A stretch of 64,000 bases of DNA from Oikopleura dioica (lineage: Eukaryota; Chordata; Appendicularia; Copelata; Oikopleuridae), in the NCBI GenBank assembly GCA_907165135.1, contig OU015569.1, forward strand, positions 744,001 to 808,000, in the 5' to 3' direction. The translations under genes were made by a program, and so were the position numbers. This document shows positions 11,138-22,801 of this stretch, in pieces. Below the pieces are notes generated by a model, which saw nothing but the letters and a program-made list of their open reading frames with translations, searched no databases and was not told the DNA's origin. Every line of letters begins with the position of its first letter. Positions within the stretch are counted from its first letter, which is position 1.

Positions 11138-11811
11138 CACTGGGGTTAGAGTTAGGTTTCTCGGACTAAAATTAAGCTTAGATTTTCAGTGAAATTTTGA
11201 TACTGTATTTATGGACAAGCCTTGACTGTAAATAGCTTGTGATAGAGTTCAGCCGCTGAACTTGAGCGTCGACTTGACTTTTTCTTCCCTTTAAATTTAA
11301 TGTTCATTGAATAGTTTAATCAGTTTCTAACAAAGAGAAACTCGAGCTAAAAGATAGAAGACTTCCAGATAAACATTTGTGGTCTCATTCAAAAGAAAAG
11401 TCTCATTCAAATGTTCCAAAAGCAACACCTCGTTCCTGAGATTCTTGGAGAAAAGCGTGGATGCCGGCAGAGAGTGAGTTTTTGAATTCATTTACTTCAT
11501 CTTAATATTCTAGTGAGAGTACTGTCTTTTTCTTCTAAGTAGTCTTTCAACCCTCTATTCGCGATTTTCACCGCCCGATTTCTACTCTATTTATCTTGAC
11601 TTACAGATATTCATTTGATTCTCTTCCGAGGCATATTTGCCATTCTGAGCAGATCATTTTTTATTTGAAGCTGGAGCATCTGCTCGAAACTCATCGAATA
11701 CAAAGCGAACATCCCGAGTTCACCTGAGTCACATGTAAAATAGAATAACGAAATTAATGTCTCCGAACTCGGTTCAATCTCATTTTTCCCATGAAAAAAT
11801 GACCTTCTTCT

Positions 11812-12575
11812 ACGGGTCGGCAACCTGTGTAGAAACCTGAGTCAGGGTCTGAAAAAGAGCTTTGGTGAAAAGCCGCGCAGCGGCTTTTTGAAAACGAATC
11901 AGTTAACCGGCTTCGCAAAATAACCTTTCAAATCTAGCTATAAATTTTGGCGAAGCAGCGTTTCAAAAGCCGCTACGCGGCTTTTCACCAAAAGTCTTAC
12001 AGACCCTGACTCAGGTATTCGGCTTTTGAAACAAAGCCGCAACGCGGCTTCGCCAAAATTTAAAACTACCGTGGTTTTCCATCTTAAGAGCGCCCAACTT
12101 AAGAGCGTTTTTGCCAATATTTTCCAAATTTTGTTATCTGAAAAAATCCCAACTTTAGAGCGTTTTTAGGAATTTTTAATTAATAATTAGAATAGCGTTT
12201 ATTTCAACCTGAAAAATCATTGAAAAAATTGTTTTCTACGCTTTTTCTCAGGTGAAATCATAGCCTCTGATTCAAAGATCGTAATTTTTTATCATAAATA
12301 GGTAAAAATGACCTCAGATGCATTTTTAGAGTTTTGGAAAAATTCTTTTATGCATTTTCATTCATCATTTTTTCCCACTGTCATCCTAGTTTGATCGTTA
12401 ATTTTCCAACTTAAGAGCGTTTTGGTCTACCCTTGTCATCTGAAAAACGCTCTTAAGATGGAAAACGACGGTAGATTTGAAAGGTAATTTTGCGAAGCCG
12501 CTAAGCGGCTTCGTTCTTTAAAAGCCGCTACGGGGCTTCTCGCAGAATCTCTTTCAGACTCAGGTTTTCAGACCG
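11812..12575. repeat. MITE family A copy interrupted by another element
   Basis: The left part (11812-12060) and the right end (12484-12575) belong to one family A copy; a different inverted-repeat element at 12068-12474 splits them. The right arm is truncated after TTTCAGACTCAGG. Confidence 0.75.
12068..12474. mobile_element. non-autonomous inverted-repeat element nested in a MITE
   Basis: The left end CGTGGTTTTCCATCTTAAGA and the right end TCTTAAGATGGAAAACGACG are inverse copies with one or two mismatches. CTTAAGAGCG units recur inside. TA/TAG-type flanks may be a target duplication. No transposase is encoded. Confidence 0.75.
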
Positions 12576-13597
12576 GAGCCAAGACCATCCTACAGTTTCC
12601 TCGCTCACTACTAATCCTCTACCAACTACACTCCACGACAAATACCTTACTACTCCTCAACACTGATCCTTCCAAAATGCAAAAGAAATGAAAACAAGAC
12701 TGATTTTTGATTGTCAAAATTGATTTTATTCAGGAAGATTATCAGAAGCATCCACACTTTGTGGTCCAAGTCCAGACTTTTCGCCGATTTCGCGTTCAGT
12801 TTTTCGCTGTTCGTCCTTTTTAGGAGAGCGACGAAAGAGTCACTTCCGCAGTCGAGTTTGTCGACTGCAGGTTGAATGCGACTCTGTTTCCAGATTCAAA
12901 TCAGTCTGGTCCAGCGTCTCATTTATGCCTAAGCTGGACCTTCAGATTTCTGAAGAAATTTTCAATAATCGCTTTTTTTCTCAAGAAATTTACCTTTTTA
13001 CGGGCGGCTTCGGACTGTCGAAGTTCGACGAACTGACTTTTTCAGCGTTTTTAGCCCTGACATCAACAGAAGTTCTAGAGATTCGCGAAACAAGCTCGCT
13101 GCCATGGCTAGGCCTCGGACGTAAAAAAGACGATTTTCACCATCCGGTCATCGTACGGGAACATGAGAGGGCTCATTCGAAAGGTCTTGATAAGGGCTTT
13201 CTATTTGACCGATAAAAACTGGGCCCTCCCTTTCTGTTACGAGTTATTTTGAAAAATATTTTTCGAAGCTTACCTTCAAAGTCAAATATCTCGAAAAAGG
13301 AGGACAGGGCCCAGTTTTTATAAGCCCAACAGAAAGCCCTGTTCAAGAGCTTTCGAATGAGCCTACTCTTGTTACCGTACGACGACCGGCTGGTGGTGAT
13401 GAATTTTTACGTCCGAGGCCTAGCCATGGCAACATGGGATTATCTAGAATTTCGAGCACTTGCAGGAAGAAAGCAAAGGATTGAAATTTCTACCTTGTTT
13501 TCTGTTAATTTAGCTCTAGAAAAGTGAAAAAACTCATCTTCAACAAAATTTTCTTATGAAAAAATATCAGCTTTATTATTTATTTTACACAGAATTT
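12576..13597. repeat. dispersed repeat copy 1 carrying a nested fold-back insertion
   Basis: From about 12618 to 13560 the sequence matches, in opposite orientation, the repeat at 48170-48780. Shared landmarks include ACCAACTACACTCCACGAC, CATCCACACTTTGTGGTCC and GGGATTATCTAGAATTTCGA. Copy 1 has an extra palindromic block at 13102-13429 that copy 2 lacks. Open frames of about 96-110 codons occur in both copies but resemble nothing known. Confidence 0.7.
13102..13429. mobile_element. fold-back element inserted in a dispersed repeat
   Basis: The two arms are inverse copies over about 150 bp: CTAGGCCTCGGACGT at 13108 pairs with ACGTCCGAGGCCTAG ending at 13423. CCATGG stands at both edges. The matching position of the second repeat copy (about 48283-48292) has only one CATGG, the expected empty site. 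Confidence 0.75.
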
Positions 13598-16470
13598 AGA
13601 TAAAAAGTCTGATTATCCTATCTTCATGAATCTCAAATCCGCAGTGACAAAGGAACTTCTTTTTCTTTGCTGGAAATCTCTGAAAAGTCTTCAATGAAAA
13701 ACCGCGACTTCTTATTTTTAAAAAGCCACTACGCGGCTTTTCATTGAAGACTTTCCAGACCCTGACTCAGGTTTTCTTCACAGGTTGCCGAGCCCAGCCT
13801 TCAAGTTTCTCTTTGAGCACGGAAACTTGTTTAGAGTCCTCAAAAGGTCGACCTGTTGAAAAAGGATTTGCTTTTAAAAATTTTTCTCCAGAAGATGCTG
13901 CAGTAGAGTTGGTTTTTAACCCAGCTGACCGGAACTTTGCTATCTTTCTCAGATACGATATCGATTTGCTTTTCTTTCGGCACATCGAATTGTTTAGATT
14001 CTTTAGAATCTTCGAATGCTTGACTCGATGAGCAAGGACTTGAAGAGTTCACTTCGTACGGATCAAATTGTTTTCGAGGATTTTCGGTGGTTTTGAAAAA
14101 TTCGTCTTTAGTGGCTGTGTCGTTTTGGAAATATAGTTGTTTGGGTGTTAGAGATTTTGTATTGTTAACTAAATCCTCTGGAAGTCTCTCAGAATTTTTC
14201 TCGGATTCACTGACAGTTGATGAATGGACTTTAGTGAAAGCTCTTTCATGGTCTTGATCTCGTTTCATTGACTGTTGGCTTTTGAATTCTTCGAAGGTAG
14301 CGTCGGAATGGTTCTCGAGGTATTCGAAAGCATCTTGGATGTTCTCGCAGATATTTTCAGCGACGTATAAATTTTCATTCGTTGTCTGTGTCCGAGGATA
14401 CAGGACACAAAGAGATGCTCGTTTACCGATAAATGTAAAGTTGACAATGTACGCAGCTCTCAGGGGTGTATGGTGTCCACCAGCAAAGTAAACGTTTTGA
14501 ACATCGCCTAAATTTGATTGAATAAATTTTATGAATAATAACGACTTACACAAATTATGAGTACGACCGGTTCGCGCTTTGAAATTTGTTTCTTCGAAAA
14601 AATTAAAACTGAATGCAACCGAACGCGTGAAGCCTTGATTATTGGGACGAATAGTTGAACGAGAAGAGTTGCGCTCTTTGCGTGTTTCTCTTTTGCTGGG
14701 TATTCTTCGAAGATTCTTGATTCAAAAGTCATCAAATTAGTTTGTTCGTCTTCAAAGAATTGTTTCCAAATATAATCGTGGATTCCTTTTGCTTCTTGTA
14801 TCTTTTGTTTCTTTGTGATTAAGTAATTAATATCAAAGGAAAAGTTTCCCATCGTATTTTCATAAGATACATTGCCGTCAGAAAAGTTCCCGTGGAGATT
14901 TCGGAAGTCAAAGTCAACTTCGAAGTCGAGAAGAGGGAGTCTCGGACTGATGGAATTCTTATTCACAACTCGCATTTCGCACATCCCGAAAATCGAAGCA
15001 ACCATCGCTTTGCAGATAAATCTTTGTCTTTCTGTTGGATTCTTGTAATCATCGTGTAGCTTGATTGATGCGGTCAAGACTCCACAGGGATCGGTCATTT
15101 TATATACTTCTCCTCGCGAGACTGGAATGTTAAGACCACCATGAAAATGCTTGAGCTGTTGTTTTCTGTTATCGTGAGCTTCAATTTTGATATCTTGGGT
15201 CTCAAAGATTTTGCCTTTGTAAGTACTGCTAATTGTCATCCCCTGATGCCAATAAGCCCCGTCGTAGTGTTGAAGAAGATCTTAAACTGATGAATTTCTG
15301 AAGAGAAAATATACGTGTACCGTTGACAACAATCTGCATGGACTTATTGTCCGCCATCGAGCGTGGCAATTTGAAGCAAATCCATAATTTGTCTTGCTTT
15401 ATATTGGTTGTACGCGGTCACCTGTGCAGACCTGCACAGGAAGTCAAATTCACTTTCCTGTGCAGTTTCTGCACAGGAACTCAAAGCTCAGCTTCCTGGG
15501 CAGAGGTCTGCACAGGAAAGGTGTTTTTGAGTTCCTGGGAAGGGGCTAAATCAAAACGGGCCAAAGGAGCCATAGGGCCTGGGAGAACCCAGAACTGAAT
15601 TTGACTTCCTGTGCAGGTCTGCACAGGTGACCGCATACCACCTTTATATTTCTAAATCCTTCATTGTTGATAATGATCCAAAGACGGAACGGAACCGCCT
15701 TCAATGTAATTTCATCGTCTTGATTTGTGATCTGCTCTAAAAATGCTGGAATGTCGATGTTTTTGAGATATTCGATCTTTTTGTGCGACTCTCCCAAGGG
15801 TTGATTCGCATTCATGAAAACGCTGCTAGTCTTTCTTTCTTCCATACGAATCGTCTTCGATAAGTTCTCATGGTCACGCACAGTATATTCCCAAGCGTCG
15901 TTCATTTTCCCGATGTCCAAGCTCTTCTGTAGTTTACACTTGTATAAAACGATTGAGGTCGTCTTGCTATAAAATTCATAAAGCTGATCCTGAAAAAAGA
16001 AAGAAAACAATGAAAATAAATATTTTACTTTTTGTTGAACTCATGCTCGATCCAGTTGCACTCTTTCTCCCTCCTCCAGGCCATGCTTCTTATGATCTCT
16101 TTTTCTTCATAAAAATGCTTGAAAAAGGATAAATGCGCTTCGTCAGATACTAATATTTGACACTGATTCAATACAAACATTTGATTCCCTGCAGAAAGAC
16201 TTGCAATTTACGACTTTGCACTGACATTTTGAACTGCATTGAATAATGCCAATTTACGTCGCGAGTTTCTTCCTTGATTTCGGTTTCTTGTCCGTAAGAT
16301 GGAAACAAATGAGAGTATGGCAAATGGAGTTTATTCAAAATACGCGTTATACAAAATAAGTTGCTTGTGTAGCAAAATTGTGCCAGGCTGGTGTTCGCCA
16401 TTTTCCGAGTAAATATATGTTGTATGTACAAGTAAGTGAAAAGCAGAAAAAGAAAGTCGAACAGTGGCAT
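13598..16470 (-). CDS. unrecognised protein with N-terminal signal-like sequence
   Basis: Likely exons in gene order: 16470-16201, 16162-16028, about 15980-15642, 15396-15321, 15280-14555, about 14513-13800, and a last exon near 13676-13598 with AATAAA just after it. The ATG at 16470 starts a hydrophobic segment (MPLFDFLFLLFTYLYIQ), a possible signal peptide or anchor. The body reads as folded protein (DQLYEFYSKTTSIVLYKC, WHQGMTISSTYKGKIF, GGHHTPLRAAYIVNFTFIG) and the C-terminal part is acidic and low-complexity with degenerate FEDSK-type repeats. No domain is recognised. The intron 15641-15397 is a transposon-like insertion. The exon 2/3 join needs a TA-AG type junction, and the last two junctions are unresolved. 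Confidence 0.6.
13685..13799. repeat. MITE family A copy, one end missing
   Basis: The right arm is complete (TTCACAGGTTGCCGAGCCC); the left arm beyond the hairpin is absent. It lies in the last intron of the preceding minus-strand gene and may supply that intron's donor side. Confidence 0.7.
15397..15641 (-). mobile_element. MITE acting as an intron (introner-like element)
   Basis: An element at 15406-15642 is flanked by TTTATATT at 15398-15405 and 15643-15650 (8-bp target-site duplication). Its ends GGTTGTACGCGGTCACC and GGTGACCGCATACCACC are inverse copies. On the coding (minus) strand the intron starts with the GT of the element's end and finishes with the AG made by the second target-site copy, so splicing returns exactly AATATAAAGCAAGAC, the inferred pre-insertion exon. 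Inner palindromes include CCTGTGCAGACCTGCACAGG. Confidence 0.85.
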
Positions 16471-17241
16471 TTGAAATGGCTGTATCTTCGCTGAGCTCCC
16501 GCTGTAGATCAGGCGCCCAGCGGCACAGCAAATGCGACCGGTGCGTCTTCTGTTGGTTATTATGGCTGGGGTGATGTCTGCACGCGTGTTCCAACGATCC
16601 GGCTTTTTCCGAAAAGTTGATTCACGGAGCGACTCAGTAGAAAAAAGAAGAAATAAAATAAAATTTAAACTGCACGAAGTAGTCTGTTGGGAATGCGACT
16701 TGATTGCACCATCACGGAAGGATCATCATAAGTTAGTAGTATTTTTCTGAAGAGAGAAAGTGTTTAGAAGAGTGCTTAAAAGGGTCGGTAGTACCTGTGT
16801 ACTAGTGGCAGCCAGTATTTAGCGGCGTTTTAAAAAGTCGCGAAAAAGCAGTTCCGGCGTTCTTGTTCGCCACCGCGGTTTTCGAATCAGCGTTGACTTC
16901 TGCGTCCAGAAGGGAGATCTGAAAAGAAGCATACAGTAAGATACTGGCGTGGGAAGTACGAATGGTAGCCCTTATTTTTGCTTTGGAGCTTTTTCATTTC
17001 ATTCTAAAATTTAGTCCCTAATTGCGAAAAGTGTAAAACATCCATATCATAAATTTCGGAATGAAAGAAAAACTGAGTAGAGCACTTAAAAGTGACCGCA
17101 GGTTGACATTCCTATCTAGCTTGCGGCGCGGAGTACTTGATACTCCCTAATCTGGGAGCTCCCCTGCTTCGCCGAACTCGTTTTTGGGGGATTCCGTTCA
17201 CTTTTCGGAAAGAAGAACAAATTCTTATCGTGATTTTGTTT

Positions 17242-17329
17242 TGGGCTGAGCTCAATAGCCTGTGTGGAAAACCTGAGTCAGGGTTCTCAAAGATCTTTAA
17301 GAACCCTGACTCAGATTTTTCTATTTTAG
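17242..17329. repeat. short MITE family A copy
   Basis: Arms AGCCTGTGTGGAAAACCTGA and TTAAGAACCCTGACTCAG without internal GCGGCTT hairpins, near the 3' end of the ZP gene. Confidence 0.65.
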
Positions 17330-20300
17330 ACCTATTTGTAGGTCCTTTTTAGACCAATCAAAATGCTCAAAAACGGCGTCGCGCGAATCAAAATGAGGAA
17401 AAATAGGTGATTTAGCTCTTACCCTGCTTTTTTGGTGAATCATAAGAGCGGCGGCAAAGATAGCGAAGACGACCAAGACCAAGATGGCGGAAAGAACGTA
17501 GATGATGGTAGCGTCGAATTTGGCTAGAATTTTTTGAATAAAGAGCGGTGCTAGAATTTTACTTACAGTGAATGAATGGCTCGATTTCAGCGATCTGCTC
17601 GACCTGGACCTCGTCGCGCTCGTCGATGATGATCTTGGCGGAGGAGACGACGGCGATGTCGGAGTACATGCTCTCATCAGCGGCACCTCGTCGGGTTCGG
17701 CCGCATTGCTACAAAAGGCACAATTGAGAATCGCTGGAAAGAAAAAGTGCTACCTTTTCGCAGTTTTCGCCACAGACTCGGACGACGCAGTGAAGGTAAA
17801 CTTCTGGGTTGTTGCCTTTGAAGCCGAACATTTGGACCTTGAACTGGACCTTTTCTTTGTCGCCGTTGTGGGCAATGCCGACGGAGGAGTCGACGGGGCA
17901 GCCAGACTGAAGTTAGCGTTAGCGACTACTGTAGTTGGGTACTGTAAAGAGAAAGAACGTGAGAAGCGGCAGATCTTACCAGGAGAATATTGTGGTATGC
18001 AGATTCAAGGTCTGGAGCGTCCGAGTGTGGTTGCGGCACAGGTGTAGCCCAGCATTGCTCAGCCACGAGGTTCGAGGCGCCTGGTGAGAAAGGTTAGAAA
18101 TGGTATCAATTAGCAGCGCTCCGCGCTCCCGGGCACGTACTATCCCAGCCCCATTCTCAAATTATTCGAAGCGCGGAAATTATAGTTAAATATATTTAGT
18201 CTATTGATGATTATAGGAGAAAAGCCAGTATTGAATAATTAATTGAAGAGTATTGTTGCGAAGCCGCTTCGCGGCTTCGTTTTTAAAAGCCGCTGCGCGG
18301 CTTTTCATTTTAGCTCTTCAGAACCTGACTCAGGTTTTCTAAACAGGTTGCCGAGCCAAAAAATAGTCCATTATCGTTTTTTCTTTCTGGTAAAAACTTA
18401 CTTCCGTCAATTTGGTTCAAAAGAGCCATCTGAAGATAAAGCCATTCTCCCTTGCCAATAACGGCGCCATCAGCACTGAGCGGGTTTCTGTAAGATTCGT
18501 CGGCGAAGAGATCCATGTTGACGACGAATTGACCCCTGAATGAATTTTGCGAGTTTAGAATTTAGAAAGACAAGAGTCTTTTTAGATTCGTAATTCGTAT
18601 TTTATCGCGGCTTGTAGTAAACGCTGTGCGATGAAAGAAAGTCGAGAGTATTTAAGGAAAGTGAAAATATTTGCGAGCAAAACAAGGATAAGTCCTCAAG
18701 GATTGCGCGTGATCTAAAAAGGCGCAAGACCTTCTTTTGGTTTTAATTGCTCCAGAAATAGGCGACTCTTTTTCTGTTGTTTTTAGCAATCAAGGTTTCA
18801 ATAAATGCCCCCTTGAGGCCCTAGTTCAACAAAAACAGGCTCGAAAACCTGTGAAGAAAACCTGAGTCAGGGTTTTAAAGATCATTAATGAAAAGCCGCA
18901 AAGCGGCTTATTTAAAAACGAAGCCGCTTCGCGGCTTTTTTTAAAAAAACAAAGCCGCAGAGCGGCTTTTCATTTAAGATCTTTCAGACCCTGACTCAGG
19001 TTTTTTAAAAAGGTTTTCGAGCCAAAAACGAGAAGAAATGACTTACCGGGCGTTCTGGAAAGAAACAGTAGAGACGGTAGGAGCAATGGCAGGAAGAGCA
19101 ACTCGGTAGTCGACTGGGAAAGCGCAGTGGAAACCGATGTTGACTCTGGATCGGGTGGTCATCGAGGGATCGTTGGTTTGGTCGTTGTCGGAGATGTAGT
19201 TGGAGTAGCGGATGTAGGTGCCGTTGGACTCGACACTGGCGCCGCAGGAGGCGGGCGAACCAGTGATGGAAAAGACGACGATGTCTTCTCCTTCTTCATT
19301 GACGCCAGCAACGCCCTTTCGACTGATTGAATAACTTTGATCTAATCAGGCGGTTTCACGGATTATGCCGAACTACTACCGGAGCCCTGTTGTTTACCCC
19401 TTCCGCGGTGATCGTAGATGCATTTAAGGCTCTCTCGAAGAAAATAATAACTAAGTTCTAGTCTCGGAAATCTGTGTAGAAAGCTTGAGTCAGGATCTGA
19501 AGAGCTTAAATTAAAAGCCGCGTAGCGGCTTTTTTCAAAACGAAGCCGCATAGCGGCTTCGCAAAATTACGATTTTAATCAAGTATTTTTAAAAACTGAC
19601 CAAAACTTTATTTCAAATAAAAATTTTATTATTTTTTTATTAATTTTTTTAAATAAAAGTTATTCAATCGGTTCCTGGCAGGCCATGTCGTTGAGGTGGA
19701 GGTTCTCGGCGCTGTCAATTCCGATGCTCTCGAAGATTGACATTTTCACTTTGACAGAAACGAGCGCCTGATCGCAGACGAGATCGTAGTCGACGCCGTC
19801 GCATGTGGGCCCGTAGAAGTTGTCCTTGCACTGGCACGAGCCGTCGGGAAGCACTTGCGCCGTGAATTTCTCGTTGCACTCCGCCGCGGCTAAAATTGAG
19901 CCCGTGTTACAATTATTTCGCCTTCCGCTGATTACATCCCCACAAATTAGACCGATTCAAACGCTGACATCAGATAACCAATGTTTTAGAGGACAGGACT
20001 AAATTAACCTCCAACTTATAAATTATAAAACAACTAATCCATATTTTCAAATTAAAAACTGTCTCTTTTATTTGCTCATTTTTTAACAAATAATTTTCTA
20101 AAAAAAATTTCTAAAAAAAATTGATAATTTTAATAATTTATTAAATATTCTATAATTGTCGGTTAGGTTAGGGTTAGGGTTACACTCAGTTGTCATATCT
20201 TTTTCTAGGAAATAAAATATAGAATATTTGATTAATTAATAAATTATCAATTTTTTATTCAATTATTTTTTTGGAAATTATTTCTAAAAAAATGATCAAA

Positions 20301-20782
20301 TAAAAGATTTAATTTTCAATTAAAAAAAAGCTATTTAATTTTCTTTAAAAATCAATAAAAAAATTATTAACATTTTCTATCAATATTAAAAATTAGCCAA
20401 TTAAAAAATCCCAATTTATAAATAAATAATGTGAAAATTATTATATTGTATATTATCCTAACAAAGATAATTGCCTAAATATAAATTTGATTGATTTTCT
20501 AAAACGCTCTCTATCCCCTTATTTTCGAAGATAAAGAAAAAAACGTGTTTCGAAATTTATCAATCGCCTTCTTTTTTTCACGTTTCTTTGTCGTTAAAAA
20601 ACGTGTATTGAAAATAACTAGCTGTTTGTAAAATTTGGAATTTGAAATTTTCAAGATTGAAAATTGAAATATTTAATTAATTTGAAAATTAGAAAATCGT
20701 GTTCGAAAAAGCGAATAAGACGGAAAAAATTACCTGCAGAGATAAAGGCACCCCACTGGAGTAATTTCAAGCCCAGCTTCAT
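17300..20782 (-). CDS. zona pellucida (ZP) domain transmembrane protein with EGF-like motif
   Basis: Exons in gene order: 20782-20734, 19889-19670, 19322-19047, 18535-18402, 18080-17980, 17906-17754, 17708-17567, 17523-17423, then a short tail exon ending near 17.3 kb (not fixed). Every junction keeps phase. The start gives a signal peptide (MKLGLKLLQWGAFISA). An EGF-like segment (CNEKFTAQ, CQCKDNFYGPTC) precedes the ZP module: SCGASVESNGTYIRYSNYI, then GCPVDSS, then NPEVYLHCVVRVCGENC, with conserved cysteines typical of ZP-N/ZP-C. A membrane helix (TIIYVLSAILVLVVFAIF) ends it. ZP modules polymerise into extracellular matrices; a cell-surface or matrix role is inferred. One GA-AG intron (19669-19323) is bounded by a perfect inverted repeat. 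Intron 1 is long (20733-19890), very AT-rich and holds TTAGGG-like repeats. Confidence 0.85.
18257..18357. repeat. 5'-truncated MITE family A copy in a ZP-gene intron
   Basis: Only the right half remains: one hairpin pair and CTAAACAGGTTGCCGAGCC. It lies in the intron between the exons ending at 18402 and starting at 18080. Confidence 0.7.
18837..19024. repeat. MITE family A copy in a ZP-gene intron
   Basis: Complete, with variant ends GGCTCGAAAACCTGTGAAGA and its inverse TTTTCGAGCC; three hairpins inside. Confidence 0.8.
19323..19669 (-). mobile_element. GA-AG intron bounded by a perfect 14-bp inverted repeat
   Basis: On the coding strand the intron begins GATTGAATAACTTT and ends AAAGTTATTCAATC followed by AG. 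The 14-bp copies at 19325-19338 and 19656-19669 are exact inverses and sit at the splice sites. The phase joins CC to T (proline). A truncated family A copy lies inside (19459-19562). Confidence 0.8.
19459..19562. repeat. half MITE family A copy
   Basis: Left arm TCTCGGAAATCTGTGTAGAA plus two hairpins; right arm absent. Lies inside the GA-AG intron of the ZP gene. Confidence 0.7.
20030..20700. other. very AT-rich intron stretch with telomere-like repeat
   Basis: A/T runs dominate. A TTAGGTTAGGGTTAGGGTT stretch occurs at about 20163-20181 between near-inverse AT-rich flanks (ATAATTTTAATAATTTATTA and TAATTAATAAATTATCAA). Inside intron 1 of the ZP gene; no exon seen. Confidence 0.5.
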
Positions 20783-21576
20783 CTTCTTCTTTGTATTCTC
20801 TTTACTAAAAGCTCTACTTTTTCAAGAAAATCTCTCGCTTGCTAGAGGCCGTATGAAATGCTGAATTACGATTTCAGTGGTGGTGGCGCCAGCACCAGTT
20901 TTACCACCAAGTCAAGAAAGCCCGCCGGCAGCTTCAGCCGCCCTTCTGAGCCACTATACTTAACTCAGAAGCTAACTCGCTTTTCTAGTCATTATTCTTG
21001 AGTGGTTAACACAAACTTTAAAAATATCCATTTTCTTGGAAATCCATCAAGACAAAAAAGAAAGAGCTTTTAATTCTGAGCATTTTTGTTTTTGAACTTT
21101 TTCGGCTCGAAACTCGGATCATCCCTTTTTACCCTCAAAACAAATTAACCTATCCCTGTCTAACTCTAACCCAAATCCGAACCCTAACCAAGATAATTTG
21201 ACTATTTTTTTCGAGTCAAATCAAAAATTTCTTTCTTGAAAATTTCTTCTTCAAGATTTCAGCTTTGAGAAAATGCTGAAAAATCTACCAAATGACGGCT
21301 AAATAGCTCAATAAATACCTTTTTAGCAAATTTTAGCCCAAAAAAGGACGCGCGCGCAGGAGCGGGTTAAAAGACTGGAGAGGGGTTGCCGATGGGCGCG
21401 CCAAGAATCTGACACGGATGGGTCAACAGGTTGCTCTTCCACTGCACCAGCGATACTCCACCACATTTTTTACTACACGAATACTTCACTGTGGCGAGAT
21501 GTTCATTCTTGTCACAACCGTTTGCTGCATCAATAATACTCCTCTAAACATCTCAATCATCTACGTGCGCGGCTCC

Positions 21577-21690
21577 AGACACACGTCCTGTGTAGAAAAC
21601 CTGACTCAGGGTCTTGAAAAAACTTGAATAGAAGAATTGAGCCGTCTTTCTGAACCCTGACTCAGGTTTCTGCACAGGTTGCCGCGCTTA
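21577..21690. repeat. MITE family A copy without hairpins
   Basis: Left part CCTGTGTAGAAAACCTGACT and right part ACTCAGGTTTCTGCACAGGT, separated by about 40 nt. Confidence 0.75.
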
Positions 21691-21703
21691 GATCAAATAT
21701 ATT

Positions 21704-21885
21704 CTGGGCTCGGCAACCTGTGTAGACAACCTGACTCAGGGTTAGCTAGAAAGCCGCAAAGATAGATTAAAACGGTTATATTTGCGAAGCCGCTTTGCGG
21801 CTTCGTTTTTGAAAAAGCCGCTACGCGGCTTTTCTTTTGAGATTTTTCAGGCCCTGACTCAGGTTTTCTACACAGGTTGCCGAGG
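21704..21885. repeat. MITE family A copy
   Basis: Complete copy starting CTGGGCTCGGCAACCTGTGT only 14 nt after the preceding copy ends. Confidence 0.85.
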
Positions 21886-22545
21886 TAAGTCTGAATCATC
21901 ATGTGGTTTTTGAAGGTTTTCAAGGCTTTTGAAGTTAGAAGTTTTAAGTCTTGCAAAATTTTAAATTAGTAGAAGGCCTAAGTACTCGAGAGAGGGAGAC
22001 AAGAAGGGGCACTTGGACGCAGCATGGCTCATAATCCGGCACTCAAGCGCGGGCAAGCGCCTCTATCAGTTCTTTATCAGTCCTAAAAATCCGGGATCAA
22101 TTCTAGCACGAAAACACAGACGCCATTCTGAGAAGATCGATAATTCGCCAAAAGCTCCATTTCGCGCGACGATTTCTCAATTTTCCAAAAAGCCAATTTT
22201 GAAAAATTACAGTTAATTACTGCACCTGCCAAAAGATGACGTAGCACCGATTTGAATTGAACAGCGACGATTATTTCTCGCCGGATTTCGCGGTTTTTCG
22301 CGGTGTTTTTTCAAAATTGTGTATTTCGTTTTCATAAAAACGAGTAAACGTTTCTAGTACACGCCAAGGATTAGTTGTTTTTTCCAAAAGACAATTCAGT
22401 TGAAAAAAAGAAGCGGTACCTGCAGCAGAAGTTTTTTTGAGGAAAAAAAACGTGCGCGGTTGGAATGGAATTCTGATATTCACACGAAAAGGAACGAGAT
22501 CCGGTGAGATAGATTTTTTATCTAAAATCCAATTCTACTGATATT

Positions 22546-22753
22546 CTGGGCTCGGCAACCTGTGTATAAAGCCTGAGTCAGGGTCTGAAAGACCTTCAAT
22601 GAAAAGCCGCGTAGCAGCTTTTTTAAAATCTGCCAGTATTTAAAAAATAGATTGAAATAATTACTTTGCGGTTTCTATTCTTGAAAAAAGCCGCTACGCG
22701 GCTTTCATTGAAGCTTTTTCAGAACCCTGACTCAGGTTTTCGAGCTTAGGTTA
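22546..22753. repeat. MITE family A copy
   Basis: Left arm intact (CTGGGCTCGGCAACCTGTGT); right arm decayed after CTGACTCAGG. Ends just upstream of the gene at 22802. Confidence 0.8.
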
Positions 22754-22801
22754 CGAGAAAACGACGGTTAAAAATACACTTTTTCAGAGCTTTTGAAAAA
22801 G

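Larger units (their letters stand above)
20783..22801. other. divergent promoter region with repeats
   Basis: Upstream of the ZP gene (minus) and of the gene starting at 22802 (plus). AACCCTAACC-like sequence occurs near 21180. Three MITE copies are listed separately. No convincing coding sequence. Confidence 0.4.
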
